Notes: a model not told the origin generated them from the letters alone. DNA of 64,000 bases from Roseateles_C aquae (GCF_032337115.1 NZ_JAVXZY010000005.1:310001-374000), one strand, 5' to 3'. Positions 6,984 through 15,955 are shown, counted from the first letter of the stretch. A program made the numbers and translations.

Positions 6984-8093
6984 TCAATCAAACACCGGCG
7001 TCTCCACCCCCAGCACCTTGTGCAGCTTGGGGCTGGTGGTGGTGTACTGCAGATGGATGCGCTTTTCCGGGAAGATGTAGGGCGCGGCAGCAAAGGCGGC
7101 CAGCGCGGCCTCGTGGAAGCCCGACAGGATCAGCTTCTTCTTGCCCGGGTAGGTGTTCACATCGCCGACGGCGAAGATGCCCGGCACCGAGGTTTCGAAC
7201 TTCTCGGTGTCGACCACGATCTGCTTGCGCTCCAGCGCCAGGCCCCATTCGGCGATCGGGCCGAGCTTGGGCGACAGGCCGAAGAACACCAGCACCTGGT
7301 CGCAGGGCACGACGCGGGTGACGCCGTCACCACCGGTGACCTTGACGCCCTTGAGCTGGTCGTCGCTCTCATCGATATCGGTGACCTGGCCGACGATGAA
7401 CTGCATCTCGTAGTTCTCGCACAGCTCGTGCATCTTGGCCACGCTGGCCGGCGCGGCGCGGAAGCCGTCGCGGCGGTGCACCAGGATCACGCTCTCGGCC
7501 TTGTTGGCACTGCCGTCTTCATTGCCGGCGCAGAAGTTCAGTGCCCAGTCCAGCGCCGAATCGCCGCCGCCGACGACGATGATGTTCTTGCCGGCGAACT
7601 GCGCCGGGTTGCGCACGCGGTAGTGCACCTGCGAGCCTTCGTACTTGTCCAGACCTTCGACCTTCAGCGTGCGCGGCTGGAAGGAGCCGACGCCGCCGGC
7701 GATGAAGATGGTCTTGGTCAGGAACTGCGTGCCCTTGGAGGTGGCCACGAAGAAGCGGCCATCGGCCTGCTTCTCGACGGTGGTGACTTCCTGGCCCAGA
7801 TGGAAGGTCGCGCCAAAGGGCTCGATCTGCTTGAGCAGGTTGTCGGTCAGTTCCTTGCCGGTGCACACGGGCACGGCCGGGATGTCGTAGATGGGCTTGT
7901 CGGGGTAGAGCTCGATGCACTGACCGCCGGGGTAGGCCAGCGAGTCAATGATATGGGCCTTGATCTCCAGCAGGCCGAGTTCGAAGACCTGGAACAGGCC
8001 CACCGGGCCAGCGCCGACGATGACGGCATCGGTTTCGATCACGCCGGCGGTGGCGGCGGGTGCGGAGGTCGCTTGAGTCACTTGGTTTTCCAT
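6984..8093 (-). CDS. ferredoxin--NADP(+) reductase, thioredoxin-reductase type
   Basis: A 369-residue FAD/NAD(P)-binding flavoprotein. The ATG at 8093 (MENQVTQ) is chosen because homologous sequence begins there and the upstream part is low-quality. It has an FAD dinucleotide motif VIVGAGPVGLF near residue 24, the GGQCIELYPDKPIYDIP block, an NADPH motif IIVVGGGDSALDW near 180, and a C-terminal GIFAVGDVNTYPGK motif. The CxxC redox pair of true thioredoxin reductases is absent, which identifies the TrxR-like FNR class. It lies 53 bases after fdxA in the same direction, so it is likely to exchange electrons with that ferredoxin, and possibly supplies electrons to the neighbouring sulfite reductase or the Rieske enzyme. 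Confidence 0.92.
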   Translation of the reverse strand: MENQVTQATSAPAATAGVIETDAVIVGAGPVGLFQVFELGLLEIKAHIIDSLAYPGGQCIELYPDKPIYDIPAVPVCTGKELTDNLLKQIEPFGATFHLGQEVTTVEKQADGRFFVATSKGTQFLTKTIFIAGGVGSFQPRTLKVEGLDKYEGSQVHYRVRNPAQFAGKNIIVVGGGDSALDWALNFCAGNEDGSANKAESVILVHRRDGFRAAPASVAKMHELCENYEMQFIVGQVTDIDESDDQLKGVKVTGGDGVTRVVPCDQVLVFFGLSPKLGPIAEWGLALERKQIVVDTEKFETSVPGIFAVGDVNTYPGKKKLILSGFHEAALAAFAAAPYIFPEKRIHLQYTTTSPKLHKVLGVETPVFD

Positions 8094-8146
8094 GGTCGAG
8101 CGGGCCCGACAGGCCCGGTTGGCAGCCGGCTCGTGGCCGGCCGAGG

Positions 8147-8470
8147 TCAGCGGATCAGTTCGGACAGCTTGTCGGTCCGGTCTTTCCATTCGTCAGCATC
8201 GGGCAGCGCGGCCTTGCGCTTGGTGATGCTGGGCCACTTCTTGGCCAGATCGGCGTTGAGCTTGATCATGTGCTGCTGCGCGCCCGGCACATCTTCTTCG
8301 GGCACGATGGCATTGACCGGGCACTCGGGGATGCAGACGGCGCAGTCGATGCACTCGTCGGGGTCGATGGTCAGGAAATTCGGGCCTTCACGGAAGCAGT
8401 CGACGGGGCAGACGTCAACGCAGTCGGTGTACTTGCAGCGGATGCAGGCTTCGGTTACGACGTGTGTCAT
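8147..8470 (-). CDS. fdxA: 7Fe ferredoxin FdxA
   Basis: A 107-residue ferredoxin. Two cluster motifs are visible: CIRCKYTDCVDVCPVDC (3Fe-4S plus one partner cysteine) and CIDCAVCIPECPV (4Fe-4S), followed by the C-terminal extension typical of Azotobacter FdI-like 7Fe ferredoxins. It is the usual length. It carries electrons in the cytoplasm and shares its transcript direction with the reductase gene just downstream. Confidence 0.95.
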   Translation of the reverse strand: MTHVVTEACIRCKYTDCVDVCPVDCFREGPNFLTIDPDECIDCAVCIPECPVNAIVPEEDVPGAQQHMIKLNADLAKKWPSITKRKAALPDADEWKDRTDKLSELIR

Positions 8471-8548
8471 GGAGCAGCTCTAGAGTTGTGGGGCCCTGGG
8501 ACCGTCACCGTCCCATGAGATGGGCGCTTTGACGGCAAAGGGCGGATT

Positions 8549-9331
8549 TTAATCGGTCAGCGTCTTCACACGGGGTTGATGGCTGTCAATCAAGGGCTTT
8601 TGCTCGGCGGCAAGCGCCGACTTGCGCACAGCGCGCAGTGGCGCGGCCCCGGCGCCCACCGTCACCACGGTGGGGCGGCCGCGGTGCAGCATGGCCGCGG
8701 CGGCAAGACCTGACACCTGGTGCTCGCTGGACAGCGCGTCGGCGCAGCCGGCTCGTGAGACCACCAGCACCGGCGTGTCCGCCGCCCAGCCGGCCTCGGC
8801 CAGCTTGCGGGCCAGTGCGCCGAGTTGGCGGCCGGCCATGTAGAAGACCTCGGTGTCGGCACTCTTGTGCGCCTGCAACTCGCCGTCGCGGGTCATGGCC
8901 GTGGTCAGGCTGACGCTGCGGCCATGGCCGCGTCGGGTCAGCGGGCGCTGTGTCTGGGCGGCGGCGGCAATCGCGGCGGTCACGCCGGGCACCACCTCGC
9001 TGTCGATGCCGGCTTCGGCCAGCGCCAACAGCTCTTCCTCCAGCCGGCCAAACACGCTGGCATCGCCGCCCTTCAGGCGCACCACCAGGCGGTGTTCGCG
9101 TGCCTGGCGCACCAGCGCGGCATTGATGGCGGTCTGTGCCGTCGAATCGCAGAAACCGCGCTTGCCCACGTCCAGCCAGATGGCTTGGGGCGCGAATTCG
9201 CGCAGCGCGGGATCGGTGAGCGCGTCGTACAGCACGACATCGGCCTGCTGCAGCGCACGCGCGCCGCGCAACGTGATCAGATCGGCGGCTCCGGGGCCGG
9301 CGCTGACGAAGATGACCTTGCCTAGTTTCAT
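8549..9331 (-). CDS. cobA: uroporphyrinogen-III C-methyltransferase
   Basis: A 260-residue SUMT. It methylates uroporphyrinogen III at C2 and C7 with SAM to make precorrin-2, the branch point to siroheme. The N-terminal VSAGPGAADLITLRGARAL, the VVRLKGGDASVFGR motif near residue 85, and VVPGVTAAIAAAA near 117 are family hallmarks. It is the methylase alone, without the CysG oxidase/chelatase part, so those steps must be encoded elsewhere. As the last gene of the leftward cys block, it fits siroheme supply to the sulfite reductase CysI. Confidence 0.93.
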   Translation of the reverse strand: MKLGKVIFVSAGPGAADLITLRGARALQQADVVLYDALTDPALREFAPQAIWLDVGKRGFCDSTAQTAINAALVRQAREHRLVVRLKGGDASVFGRLEEELLALAEAGIDSEVVPGVTAAIAAAAQTQRPLTRRGHGRSVSLTTAMTRDGELQAHKSADTEVFYMAGRQLGALARKLAEAGWAADTPVLVVSRAGCADALSSEHQVSGLAAAAMLHRGRPTVVTVGAGAAPLRAVRKSALAAEQKPLIDSHQPRVKTLTD

Positions 9332-9399
9332 GATGCTGCTCGCTGGGTTTCGGTGCCAAGTCCGTTTGCTGCCACCACATCAGGCCGCGCGGCGCCCGA

Positions 9400-9466
9400 G
9401 GATCCGGCTTTGCCGGGCCTGCGGGCGCGCCCCCTTGAGGGGGCCGGCGAAGCCGGTAGGGGGTGG
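9400..9466 (-). repeat. post-stop repeat (copy 2)
   Basis: Eight bases after the cysN stop, the sense strand reads CCACCCCCTACC, then the palindrome GGCTTCGCC, then CCCCCTCAAGGGGG, GCGCGCCC, and a second palindrome ending in GGATCC. It is about 67 bases and follows the same plan as copies 3 and 4. It lies between cysN and cobA in one transcription direction. Confidence 0.8.
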
Positions 9467-9474
9467 TTCATGAT

Positions 9475-10776
9475 TCAGCGCACCAGCAGCGCGCCGCTGG
9501 TGCGGTTGCTCGTTGGGTCGACGACGATCAGCGCGCCGCCGACGCGGTTGGCCGCATAGGGCTCGACCGGCAGGGCGGCCTGCACCTCGATGCGCACATG
9601 GCCGATCTCGTTGACCGCCAGTTCGTGCGCCTCGGTCTCGGCCAGCGTGTGGATGTCGAGCCGGTGCTCGATCGCGCTGATGCGGGCCTGTACCCAGCGG
9701 TTGCCGTGGCGCACCCAGTACTTGCGGCCGGGCACGGCCGGCTCGGTGTCCAGCCAGGCCAGCGTCGCCTCGAAGCTTTGCGTCGGCGTGGCACTGCCGG
9801 GCGTGACGATCCAGTCGCCGCGGCTGACGTCCAGCTGCCGATCGAGGATGACGCCGGCCGATTCACCGGCCACGCCGTGCGCCACGGTCTCGCCAGCGCG
9901 GCGCACCTCGGCCACCACCGCGGTCTCGCCGCTGGGCAGGATCTGCACGGTGTCGCCGGCCTTGACCTGGCCGTGAGCGATGCGGCCCCACAGCGTGCGC
10001 GGCTGGTTGCCGGTGCCTTCGCCTTCGCGGGCGACGTACTGCACGGGGATCAAGAGCTGACCCTCAACGCGTTCCTGCACCGTCGGCAGGCCTTCCAGCA
10101 CCTGCAGCAGCGAGGGTCCGTCGTACCAGGCCGCATCGAGTGGCTGGGTGACGTTGTCGCCGCGCAGCGCCGAGACCGGCACGATGGCGGTGACGGCGAT
10201 GCCGGCCGCCTCGGCAAACTTGCGCAGCGCGGTGCTGACCTTGGCATAGCCCTGGGCCGGGTCGGCCAGCGCGTCAATCTTGTTGATTGCGAACACGATG
10301 CTGGGCAGGCGCAGCAGATGAGCCAGGAGGCTGTGGCGGCGCGTCTGCGGCAGCAGCGTCACCTCGGCTTCGTCCAGATCGAGCTTGGTGATGTCGACCA
10401 GCACGACGGCGGCATCGCTGCCGGCGGCGGCGGTGACCATATTGCGGGTGTACTGCTCGTGGCCGGGGGCGTCGGCAATGATGAACTTGCGCGTCTTGGT
10501 GGCGAAGTAGCGGTAGGCCACATCGATGGTGATGCCTTGCTCGCGCTCGGCCTCCAGGCCGTCGGTCAGCAGCGACAGATCGATGGGCTGGCCGGCGGCG
10601 CGCTTCTCCAGCGTGTCCAGCTGGTCGGCGAGGATGGCGCGGCTGTCAAACAGCAAGCGCCCGATCAGCGTGCTCTTGCCATCGTCCACGCTGCCCGCGG
10701 TCAGAAAGCGCAGCGCGCGGTGCTGGGTGTCCACATCCTGCTGATGAACGGTATCGGTGTTAGGTTGGGCGCTCAT
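9475..10776 (-). CDS. cysN: sulfate adenylyltransferase subunit 1 (GTPase)
   Basis: A 433-residue GTPase subunit of ATP sulfurylase. It hydrolyses GTP to drive formation of adenosine 5'-phosphosulfate by CysD. It has the P-loop TAGSVDDGKSTLIGRLL near residue 32, the switch II motif DAPGHEQYTRNM, and NKIDAL for guanine recognition, followed by EF-Tu-like beta-barrel domains. It has no C-terminal APS kinase fusion, which agrees with an APS-reductase-type CysH. It lies 106 bases downstream of cysD, with a repeat between them. Confidence 0.96.
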   Translation of the reverse strand: MSAQPNTDTVHQQDVDTQHRALRFLTAGSVDDGKSTLIGRLLFDSRAILADQLDTLEKRAAGQPIDLSLLTDGLEAEREQGITIDVAYRYFATKTRKFIIADAPGHEQYTRNMVTAAAGSDAAVVLVDITKLDLDEAEVTLLPQTRRHSLLAHLLRLPSIVFAINKIDALADPAQGYAKVSTALRKFAEAAGIAVTAIVPVSALRGDNVTQPLDAAWYDGPSLLQVLEGLPTVQERVEGQLLIPVQYVAREGEGTGNQPRTLWGRIAHGQVKAGDTVQILPSGETAVVAEVRRAGETVAHGVAGESAGVILDRQLDVSRGDWIVTPGSATPTQSFEATLAWLDTEPAVPGRKYWVRHGNRWVQARISAIEHRLDIHTLAETEAHELAVNEIGHVRIEVQAALPVEPYAANRVGGALIVVDPTSNRTSGALLVR

Positions 10777-10813
10777 AGCTGCTCAGTCCTTGTCTTAGTC
10801 CAGTGGAGCGCAT

Positions 10814-10880
10814 GGATCCGGCTTCGCCGGTCCATCGCGCTCGCCCCCTTGAGGGGGCGCGCGAAGCGCGTAGGGGGTGG
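10814..10880 (-). repeat. post-stop repeat (copy 3)
   Basis: It begins two bases after the cysD stop on the sense strand: CCACCCCCTACGCGCTTCGC, then the near-palindrome CCCCCTCAAGGGGG, GCGAGCGCG, and a final GGCGAAGCC palindrome ending in GGATCC. It is about 67 bases, located between cysD and cysN inside the operon. Confidence 0.8.
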
Positions 10881-10882
10881 GC

Positions 10883-11842
10883 TTAAAAGTAGCCTTCTTT
10901 CTTGCGCCGCTCCATCGAGGCGTCCGACGTGCGGTCATCCATCCGGGTCGCGCCGCGTTCGCTGACGGTCACCGTCAGCGTTTCGGCAACGATGTCGCTG
11001 GCGCTGGCGGCATCGCTTTCCACCGGGCAGGTGCAGGTCATGTCGCCGACGGTGCGGAAACGCACGGTGGCGGTCTCGACCTGCTCATCGCCCTCGGGCG
11101 GCGTGACCTCGGTCAGCGGCACCAGCAGGCCCTTGCGACGGATGATGGGGCGCTGGTGAGCGTAGTAGAGGCTGGGCAGCGGGATGTTCTCGCGCGCCAG
11201 ATACAGCCAGACATCCAGCTCGGTCCAGTTGCTGATCGGGAAGGCACGGAAATGTTCGCCCGGGCGGATCCGTGTATTGAACAGATTCCACAGCTCGGGG
11301 CGCTGCTCCTTGGGTTGCCATTGGCCGAAGCTGTCGCGGTGACTGAAGATGCGCTCCTTGGCGCGCGCCTTCTCCTCGTCGCGGCGGGCGCCGCCGATCA
11401 GCACGTCGAAGCGATTCGCCTCGATGGCTTCGAGCAGCGTCACCGTCTGGTGGCCGTTGCGCGATTCCAGCGGGTGGGCCAGGCGCACGGTGCCGGCCTT
11501 GATCGAGTCGTCCATATGGGCCACGATCAGGCGCTCACCCATCTCGGCCACGCGCTGGTCGCGGAACTGGATCACCTCGGGGAAGTTGTGCCCGGTGTCC
11601 ACATGCAGCAGCGGGAAGGGCAGGCGGCCCTTGAATTCGTTGCCGGCCACGCGTTGCTTGAAAGCCTTCTCGGCCAGGCGCAGCACCACGCAGGAATCCT
11701 TGCCGCTGGAGAACAGCAGGGCAGGGCGTTCGAAGGCGGCGGCCACTTCACGCAGGATGAAGATGGCTTCTTCTTCGAGGTGATCAAGATGGCGGTGGTC
11801 CACCGTCGGGACCAGTTTGTCAAGGTTCACAGGCGCATTCAT
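10883..11842 (-). CDS. cysD: sulfate adenylyltransferase subunit 2
   Basis: A 319-residue catalytic subunit of ATP sulfurylase (adenylyl transfer from ATP to sulfate). The PP-loop SSGKDSCVVLRLAEKAF near residue 45 and the HVDTGHNFPEVIQFRD block are clear. The C-terminal half contains NWTELDVWLYLARENIPLPSLYYAH and the ending RKKEGYF, typical of CysD. Its ATG overlaps the cysH stop (ATGA), so translation is coupled. Confidence 0.96.
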   Translation of the reverse strand: MNAPVNLDKLVPTVDHRHLDHLEEEAIFILREVAAAFERPALLFSSGKDSCVVLRLAEKAFKQRVAGNEFKGRLPFPLLHVDTGHNFPEVIQFRDQRVAEMGERLIVAHMDDSIKAGTVRLAHPLESRNGHQTVTLLEAIEANRFDVLIGGARRDEEKARAKERIFSHRDSFGQWQPKEQRPELWNLFNTRIRPGEHFRAFPISNWTELDVWLYLARENIPLPSLYYAHQRPIIRRKGLLVPLTEVTPPEGDEQVETATVRFRTVGDMTCTCPVESDAASASDIVAETLTVTVSERGATRMDDRTSDASMERRKKEGYF

Positions 11843-12801
11843 GCCGTGGCTCCAGTAGGCTTCAATTCTTCATTGGAACGGGCCTTGTGCAGCCCGCATT
11901 CCTTCGCATTCTCGTCTTGGCTGTGGCCGGTCGCTTCCTCGACCTTAACTTCGGCGCTGCCGAAGTTAGCCTGCGCCGAAACGTCGCCGCCGGCGGGCTC
12001 GCCGGGCGAGCCGTCGGCCACGGCCGACGAATGCGACTTGTGCAAGCCGCATTCCTTGGCGGCATCGTTTTCCCACCACCAGCGCCCCGCGCGGAAGTCT
12101 TCACCAACGGCAATGGCCCGCGTGCAAGGGGCGCAGCCGATGCTGGGCATGAACTGGTCGTGCAGCGCGTTGAAAGGCAGCTGATGCTCGGCGATGTAGT
12201 GCCAGACATCGGCCCAGCTCCACTCGGCCAGCACATTGAGCTTGCTGCGGCCCTGGGCATCCAGCTCGCTGAAGGGCACTTCGGCGCGATTGCTGGACTG
12301 CTCGCGGCGCAGGCCGGTGATCCAGCCGGTGCGGCCAGCCAGCATGCGGGCCAGCGGCTCCAACTTGCGGATGCCACAGCATTCCTTGCGCAGCGCCAGG
12401 CTCTCGTACATCGCGTTCTCGCCGCGCGCCTTGACGAAATGAACCACGGCATCGTGCACCGGGCTGAATACATCGACCTTCAGCCCATAGCGCTGTTCGA
12501 TGGCCGGGATCAGTGCCAGCGTTTCGGCGTGCAGGCGGCCGGTGTCCAGCGTGGCGATGCTGATGGGCAGCTGCAGGCGCGCGATCAGATCGGTGATGAC
12601 CATGTCCTCGGCGCCCAGGCTGGTCGATTGCACCAGAGAGGCGCCATGCTCGCCCACCGCTTGCTGCAGCTGCTCGACCGTTTTGGCCAGGCGCTGCTCA
12701 AAGCCATCTGTCTTGCGGGCGTACAGCGTGATGGCCGAACCCGCTGCGCTGGCGCCAGGCAGGGGGCTCAGACTGCTGATGCTGCTGACTTTGCCGCTCA
12801 T
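11839..12801 (-). CDS. cysH: adenylylsulfate (APS) reductase with duplicated C-terminal cysteine motif
   Basis: A 320-residue reductase that converts APS (or PAPS) to sulfite using thioredoxin. The ATG at 12801 overlaps the stop of the upstream DUF934 gene (ATGA), which decides the start. It has the PP-loop-like STSLGAEDMV near residue 60, LDTGRLHAET, and the four cluster cysteines Cys141-Cys142 and Cys223-x2-Cys226, which mark the 4Fe-4S APS-reductase class. The catalytic tail motif KECGLHK is at residues 249-255, where the family normally ends soon afterwards. Here a further acidic, Gly/Ser/Ala-rich segment of about 45 residues follows and a second AKECGLHK appears at 299-306. The tail is therefore doubled, which is unusual. 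Confidence 0.95.
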   Translation of the reverse strand: MSGKVSSISSLSPLPGASAAGSAITLYARKTDGFEQRLAKTVEQLQQAVGEHGASLVQSTSLGAEDMVITDLIARLQLPISIATLDTGRLHAETLALIPAIEQRYGLKVDVFSPVHDAVVHFVKARGENAMYESLALRKECCGIRKLEPLARMLAGRTGWITGLRREQSSNRAEVPFSELDAQGRSKLNVLAEWSWADVWHYIAEHQLPFNALHDQFMPSIGCAPCTRAIAVGEDFRAGRWWWENDAAKECGLHKSHSSAVADGSPGEPAGGDVSAQANFGSAEVKVEEATGHSQDENAKECGLHKARSNEELKPTGATA

Positions 12802-13286
12802 GCGCTCTCCTTGGCGAACACCGGCTTGGGGTCGATCACATCGCCCTGGTAGTGGGCGGGGAAGAAGGCCAAGGCACGTTCGGCCGCATCGAGCTGCTGG
12901 TCGGGGCGCAGCTGGGCCGCGTCGAAGCCGGTGCGCGAGAGCAGCGGCAGCATGTCGACCAGCACTTCGCCAACGGCGCGGATCTCGCCGGCAAAACGCA
13001 GGCGCACACGCAGCAGGCGGGCCTGGCTGTAAGCGCGACCATCGACCCACTTGGGGAAGTTCAACGCAATCAGTGACAGCCGCGGCAGATCGTCTGCCAG
13101 GTCTTCGACATCGAAGTCATTGGGCAGTTGCACGCCGACGGCCAGGCCGGCCGGCCAGGTGTCGCGCACCGCATGCCATTGCTCCAGCGTCAGCAGGGTG
13201 TGGTCGGCGGCCACCGGATGTGAAACCGGGCCGTCTTCGCCGGCCACGCGATGCCATTGGTCGTGATGGGTGTCGATGAATTTCAT
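12798..13286 (-). CDS. DUF934 protein of the sulfate assimilation operon
   Basis: A 162-residue DUF934 protein, a family found almost only between cysI and cysH in proteobacteria. Conserved blocks visible are GVQLPNDFDVEDLADDLPRL and the FPKWVDGRAYSQARLLR segment near residue 95. Its biochemical role is not settled; the fixed context suggests an aid to sulfite reductase or APS reductase. It overlaps cysH by four bases and starts 11 bases after cysI. Confidence 0.9.
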   Translation of the reverse strand: MKFIDTHHDQWHRVAGEDGPVSHPVAADHTLLTLEQWHAVRDTWPAGLAVGVQLPNDFDVEDLADDLPRLSLIALNFPKWVDGRAYSQARLLRVRLRFAGEIRAVGEVLVDMLPLLSRTGFDAAQLRPDQQLDAAERALAFFPAHYQGDVIDPKPVFAKESA

Positions 13287-13297
13287 GGGGCAATCCT

Positions 13298-14989
13298 TCA
13301 GGCCTGGGCGGTGGACGAACGCACGGCGTTGGCGGCGGCCTTGAATGGGTCTAGGCCCAGGCGGCGCACGGCGTCGACGAAGCGCTCGGTGGGCAGGCGG
13401 TTGTCGCGGTAGGTCTGCACCACGGCCTCGATGACGTCGGCCACCTCATCGGCGGCAAACGACGGGCCGATGACCTTGCCCGGCACGGCCCTGCCGGACA
13501 GCGTCGAACCGTCCGAGCCACCCAGCGTGATCTGGTACCACTCGGTGCCGTCCTTGTCGACGCCAAGGATGCCGATATGGCCGCTGTGGTGGTGGCCGCA
13601 GCTGTTGATGCAGCCGCTGATGTGCAGGTCGATGTCGCCGATGTCCCAGAGTTCGTCCAGGTCCTGGAAGCGTTGGGTGATGTCCTCGGCGACCGGGATC
13701 GAGCGGGCATTGGCCAGCGCGCAGAAGTCACCGCCGGGGCAGGCAATCATGTCGGTCAGCAGACCGATATTGGGCGTGGCAAAGCCGTTGGCGCGGGCCG
13801 CTTCGAAGACGGCCGGCAGTTCGCTTTCGCGCACCCAAGGCAGCACCAGGTTCTGGTCGTGGCTGACGCGCAGCTCGCCGTGGCTGAACTGATCGGCGAT
13901 GGCGGCGGCGGCATCCATCTGCTTGTCGGTGGCGTCGCCGGGGGCGATGCCGACATGCTTCAGCGACAGCGTGACGGCGCGGTAGCCGGCCAGGCGGTGG
14001 CCGTGCACATTGCGTTCCAGCCAGCGCTTGTAGGGGCCGGCCTCGACTTCCGCAAAGATGTCGCGGCCTTCGGTGGCACTGACGCCTGCGGGCACGACGA
14101 AGCTGGCCGCCACGCGGTCCAGCTCGGCCTGCGGAATCAGGTGCTCGTGGCCGGCCGGGTCGTCCTTCAGGATCTTGGCGAATTCTTCGTTGACGGCATC
14201 GATGAACTGCTGGCCCTCGGCCTTGACCAGGATCTTGATGCGCGCCTTGTAGGCGTTATCGCGGCGGCCATAGCGGTTGTAGACGCGCACGATGGCCTCG
14301 ATGTAGACGAGGATCTGCTGCCAGGGCAGGAAGTCGGTGATCACCGTGCCGATGATGGGCGTGCGGCCCATGCCACCGCCCACCAGCACCTCGAAGCCGA
14401 TCTCGCCGGCGGCGTTCTTCTTCAGCTGCAGGCCGATGTCATGCCAGGCGATGGCGGCGCGATCCTCGGCGGCGCCGGAGATGGCGATCTTGAACTTGCG
14501 CGGCAGGAAGGCGAATTCCGGGTGCAGCGTGCTCCATTGGCGCAGCACCTCGGCGTAGGGGCGCGGATCGATGATTTCGTCCGGCGCCACGCCGGCCAGT
14601 GCGTCGCTGGTGATATTGCGGATGCAGTTGCCGCTGGTCTGGATGCCGTGCATGTCGACATCGGCCAGCAGGTCCATCACGTCGGCGGCCTTGGGCAGCG
14701 GGATCCAGTTGTATTGCAGGTTCTGGCGGGTGGTGAAGTGGCCATAGCCGCGGTCGAACTCGCGGGCGATGCGGGCCAGCTGACGCAGCTGGCGCGAGGA
14801 CAGCACGCCATAGGGCACGGCCACGCGCAGCATCGGGGCATGGCGCTGCACATACCAACCGTTCTGCAGGCGCAGCGGGCGGAATTCGTCGTCGCCCAGC
14901 GTGCCGGCGAGATTGCGCTCCAGCTGGTCGCGGAACTGTGCGGCACGGGCACGCACGAACTGGCGGTCGAAGTCGGTGTAGGCGTACAT
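13298..14989 (-). CDS. cysI: assimilatory sulfite reductase (siroheme, hemoprotein)
   Basis: A 563-residue nitrite/sulfite reductase hemoprotein. It reduces sulfite to sulfide with six electrons. The two ferredoxin-like halves and siroheme/4Fe-4S repeats are visible: Cys417 and Cys423 (ACPGGDFCALA), then Cys460 and Cys464 (CINSCGHHHSG). The motif HFTTRQNLQYNW near residue 90 binds siroheme. Close annotation as nitrite reductase is possible by sequence, but the cys neighbours settle sulfite. No flavoprotein subunit CysJ is nearby, so electrons probably come from a ferredoxin or another reductase. It lies 13 bases downstream of the permease gene. Confidence 0.93.
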   Translation of the reverse strand: MYAYTDFDRQFVRARAAQFRDQLERNLAGTLGDDEFRPLRLQNGWYVQRHAPMLRVAVPYGVLSSRQLRQLARIAREFDRGYGHFTTRQNLQYNWIPLPKAADVMDLLADVDMHGIQTSGNCIRNITSDALAGVAPDEIIDPRPYAEVLRQWSTLHPEFAFLPRKFKIAISGAAEDRAAIAWHDIGLQLKKNAAGEIGFEVLVGGGMGRTPIIGTVITDFLPWQQILVYIEAIVRVYNRYGRRDNAYKARIKILVKAEGQQFIDAVNEEFAKILKDDPAGHEHLIPQAELDRVAASFVVPAGVSATEGRDIFAEVEAGPYKRWLERNVHGHRLAGYRAVTLSLKHVGIAPGDATDKQMDAAAAIADQFSHGELRVSHDQNLVLPWVRESELPAVFEAARANGFATPNIGLLTDMIACPGGDFCALANARSIPVAEDITQRFQDLDELWDIGDIDLHISGCINSCGHHHSGHIGILGVDKDGTEWYQITLGGSDGSTLSGRAVPGKVIGPSFAADEVADVIEAVVQTYRDNRLPTERFVDAVRRLGLDPFKAAANAVRSSTAQA

Positions 14990-15002
14990 GGTTTTCTACT
15001 TT

Positions 15003-15794
15003 TTAGTGGATCACTTTCCAGCCGGCCATCAACAAGGAGGCACACAGCAGGGCACGGATGGCGCCGTCGGGCAGGCGGCGAGTCAGTTGGGCGCCCAGCC
15101 AGATGCCGGGAATGGAGCCGATCAGCAGCGAGACCAGCAGGCTCCAGTCGACGTGGCCCAGCGTGGCGTGGCCGATGCCGGCCACCAGCGTCAGCGGCAC
15201 CGCATGGGCGATGTCGCTGCCGACGATGTAGCGGGCTTCCAGCCGTGGGTAGATCAGCAGGATCAGCGTCGCGCCGATGGCGCCGGCGCCGATGGAAGAC
15301 AGGGAGACCAGCACACCCAGAATCAGCCCGGCGATCACCGTCAGCGCCGGCTTGCGCGATTCGGGCATGAAGCGTTCCAGACGCAGGCCGACGCGCTGCC
15401 AGAAGGGCCGGAAGGCCACAACCAGGGCCGTCAGCAACAGCGCAATGCCCAGCGAGAAGCTCAGTGCGCTGGCCCAGCCCTTGGTGATGCCGGTCAGATG
15501 CATCAGCGCGACGGTGGCGATCGAGGCCGGAATGCTGCCGGCCAGCAGACGCCGGACGACGTCCCAGCGGACATGGCCGTGCCGCGCATGGGCAACAGAA
15601 CCAGACATTTTGGAGAGCCCAGCAAACCACAGATCGGTACCGATGGCGACCGCTGGGTTCAGTTTGAAGACGGAAAGCAGCAGCGGCGTCATCAACGAGC
15701 CGCCGCCCACGCCGGTGATCCCGACGATGGCACCGACCCCGAATCCGCTGGCAATGGCTAGTCCGTCCAATGTGGCTCCTGTTGACCGCCCCAA
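15003..15794 (-). CDS. TSUP family (TauE/SafE) permease
   Basis: A 263-residue inner-membrane protein with about seven to eight membrane segments. Family marks are the N-terminal GVGAIVGITGVGGGSLMTPLLL and the matching second-half repeat LGVLVSLSSIGAGAIGATLILL. TSUP permeases move sulfite, sulfonates or other sulfur anions. As the first gene of the cys block, immediately before cysI, it may export excess sulfite or import a sulfur oxyanion; the direction cannot be read from sequence. Confidence 0.9.
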   Translation of the reverse strand: MGRSTGATLDGLAIASGFGVGAIVGITGVGGGSLMTPLLLSVFKLNPAVAIGTDLWFAGLSKMSGSVAHARHGHVRWDVVRRLLAGSIPASIATVALMHLTGITKGWASALSFSLGIALLLTALVVAFRPFWQRVGLRLERFMPESRKPALTVIAGLILGVLVSLSSIGAGAIGATLILLIYPRLEARYIVGSDIAHAVPLTLVAGIGHATLGHVDWSLLVSLLIGSIPGIWLGAQLTRRLPDGAIRALLCASLLMAGWKVIH

Positions 15795-15920
15795 TGACAG
15801 CCTAGGCGCTGGACTATAGAAGCGGTCCGTATATATATAAACGACTGATTCGTAGATTGCTTATATCGAATCTGGAATTTAGCGCCGGCGGCAGGCGATC
15901 CGGCTGTGTGGGGCAACAGT
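15795..15920 (-). promoter_or_regulatory. promoter region of the sulfate assimilation operon
   Basis: An AT-rich island in GC-rich DNA: TATATATATAAAC (15830-15842) and TTATATCGAATCT (15861-15873). On the minus strand this gives TTCGATATAAGC and GTTTATATATATAC, suitable as -10 boxes or as a CysB-type site; CysB sites are loosely defined, so the regulator is inferred from context only. Confidence 0.45.
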
Positions 15921-15955
15921 AAAAACGGCGCCATCCGCTTTTGCAGATGGCGCCG
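15921..15955 (-). terminator. intrinsic terminator of the collagenase gene
   Basis: A ten-base perfect stem CGGCGCCATC/GATGGCGCCG (15926-15935 with 15946-15955), a ten-base loop, and TTTTT on the minus strand. It stands 45 bases after the collagenase stop. Confidence 0.9.

Noticed and set aside
13577..15370. Plus-strand frame of 597 codons opposite cysI
   Set aside because: CysI with its four siroheme/cluster cysteines occupies the other strand; this is its shadow.
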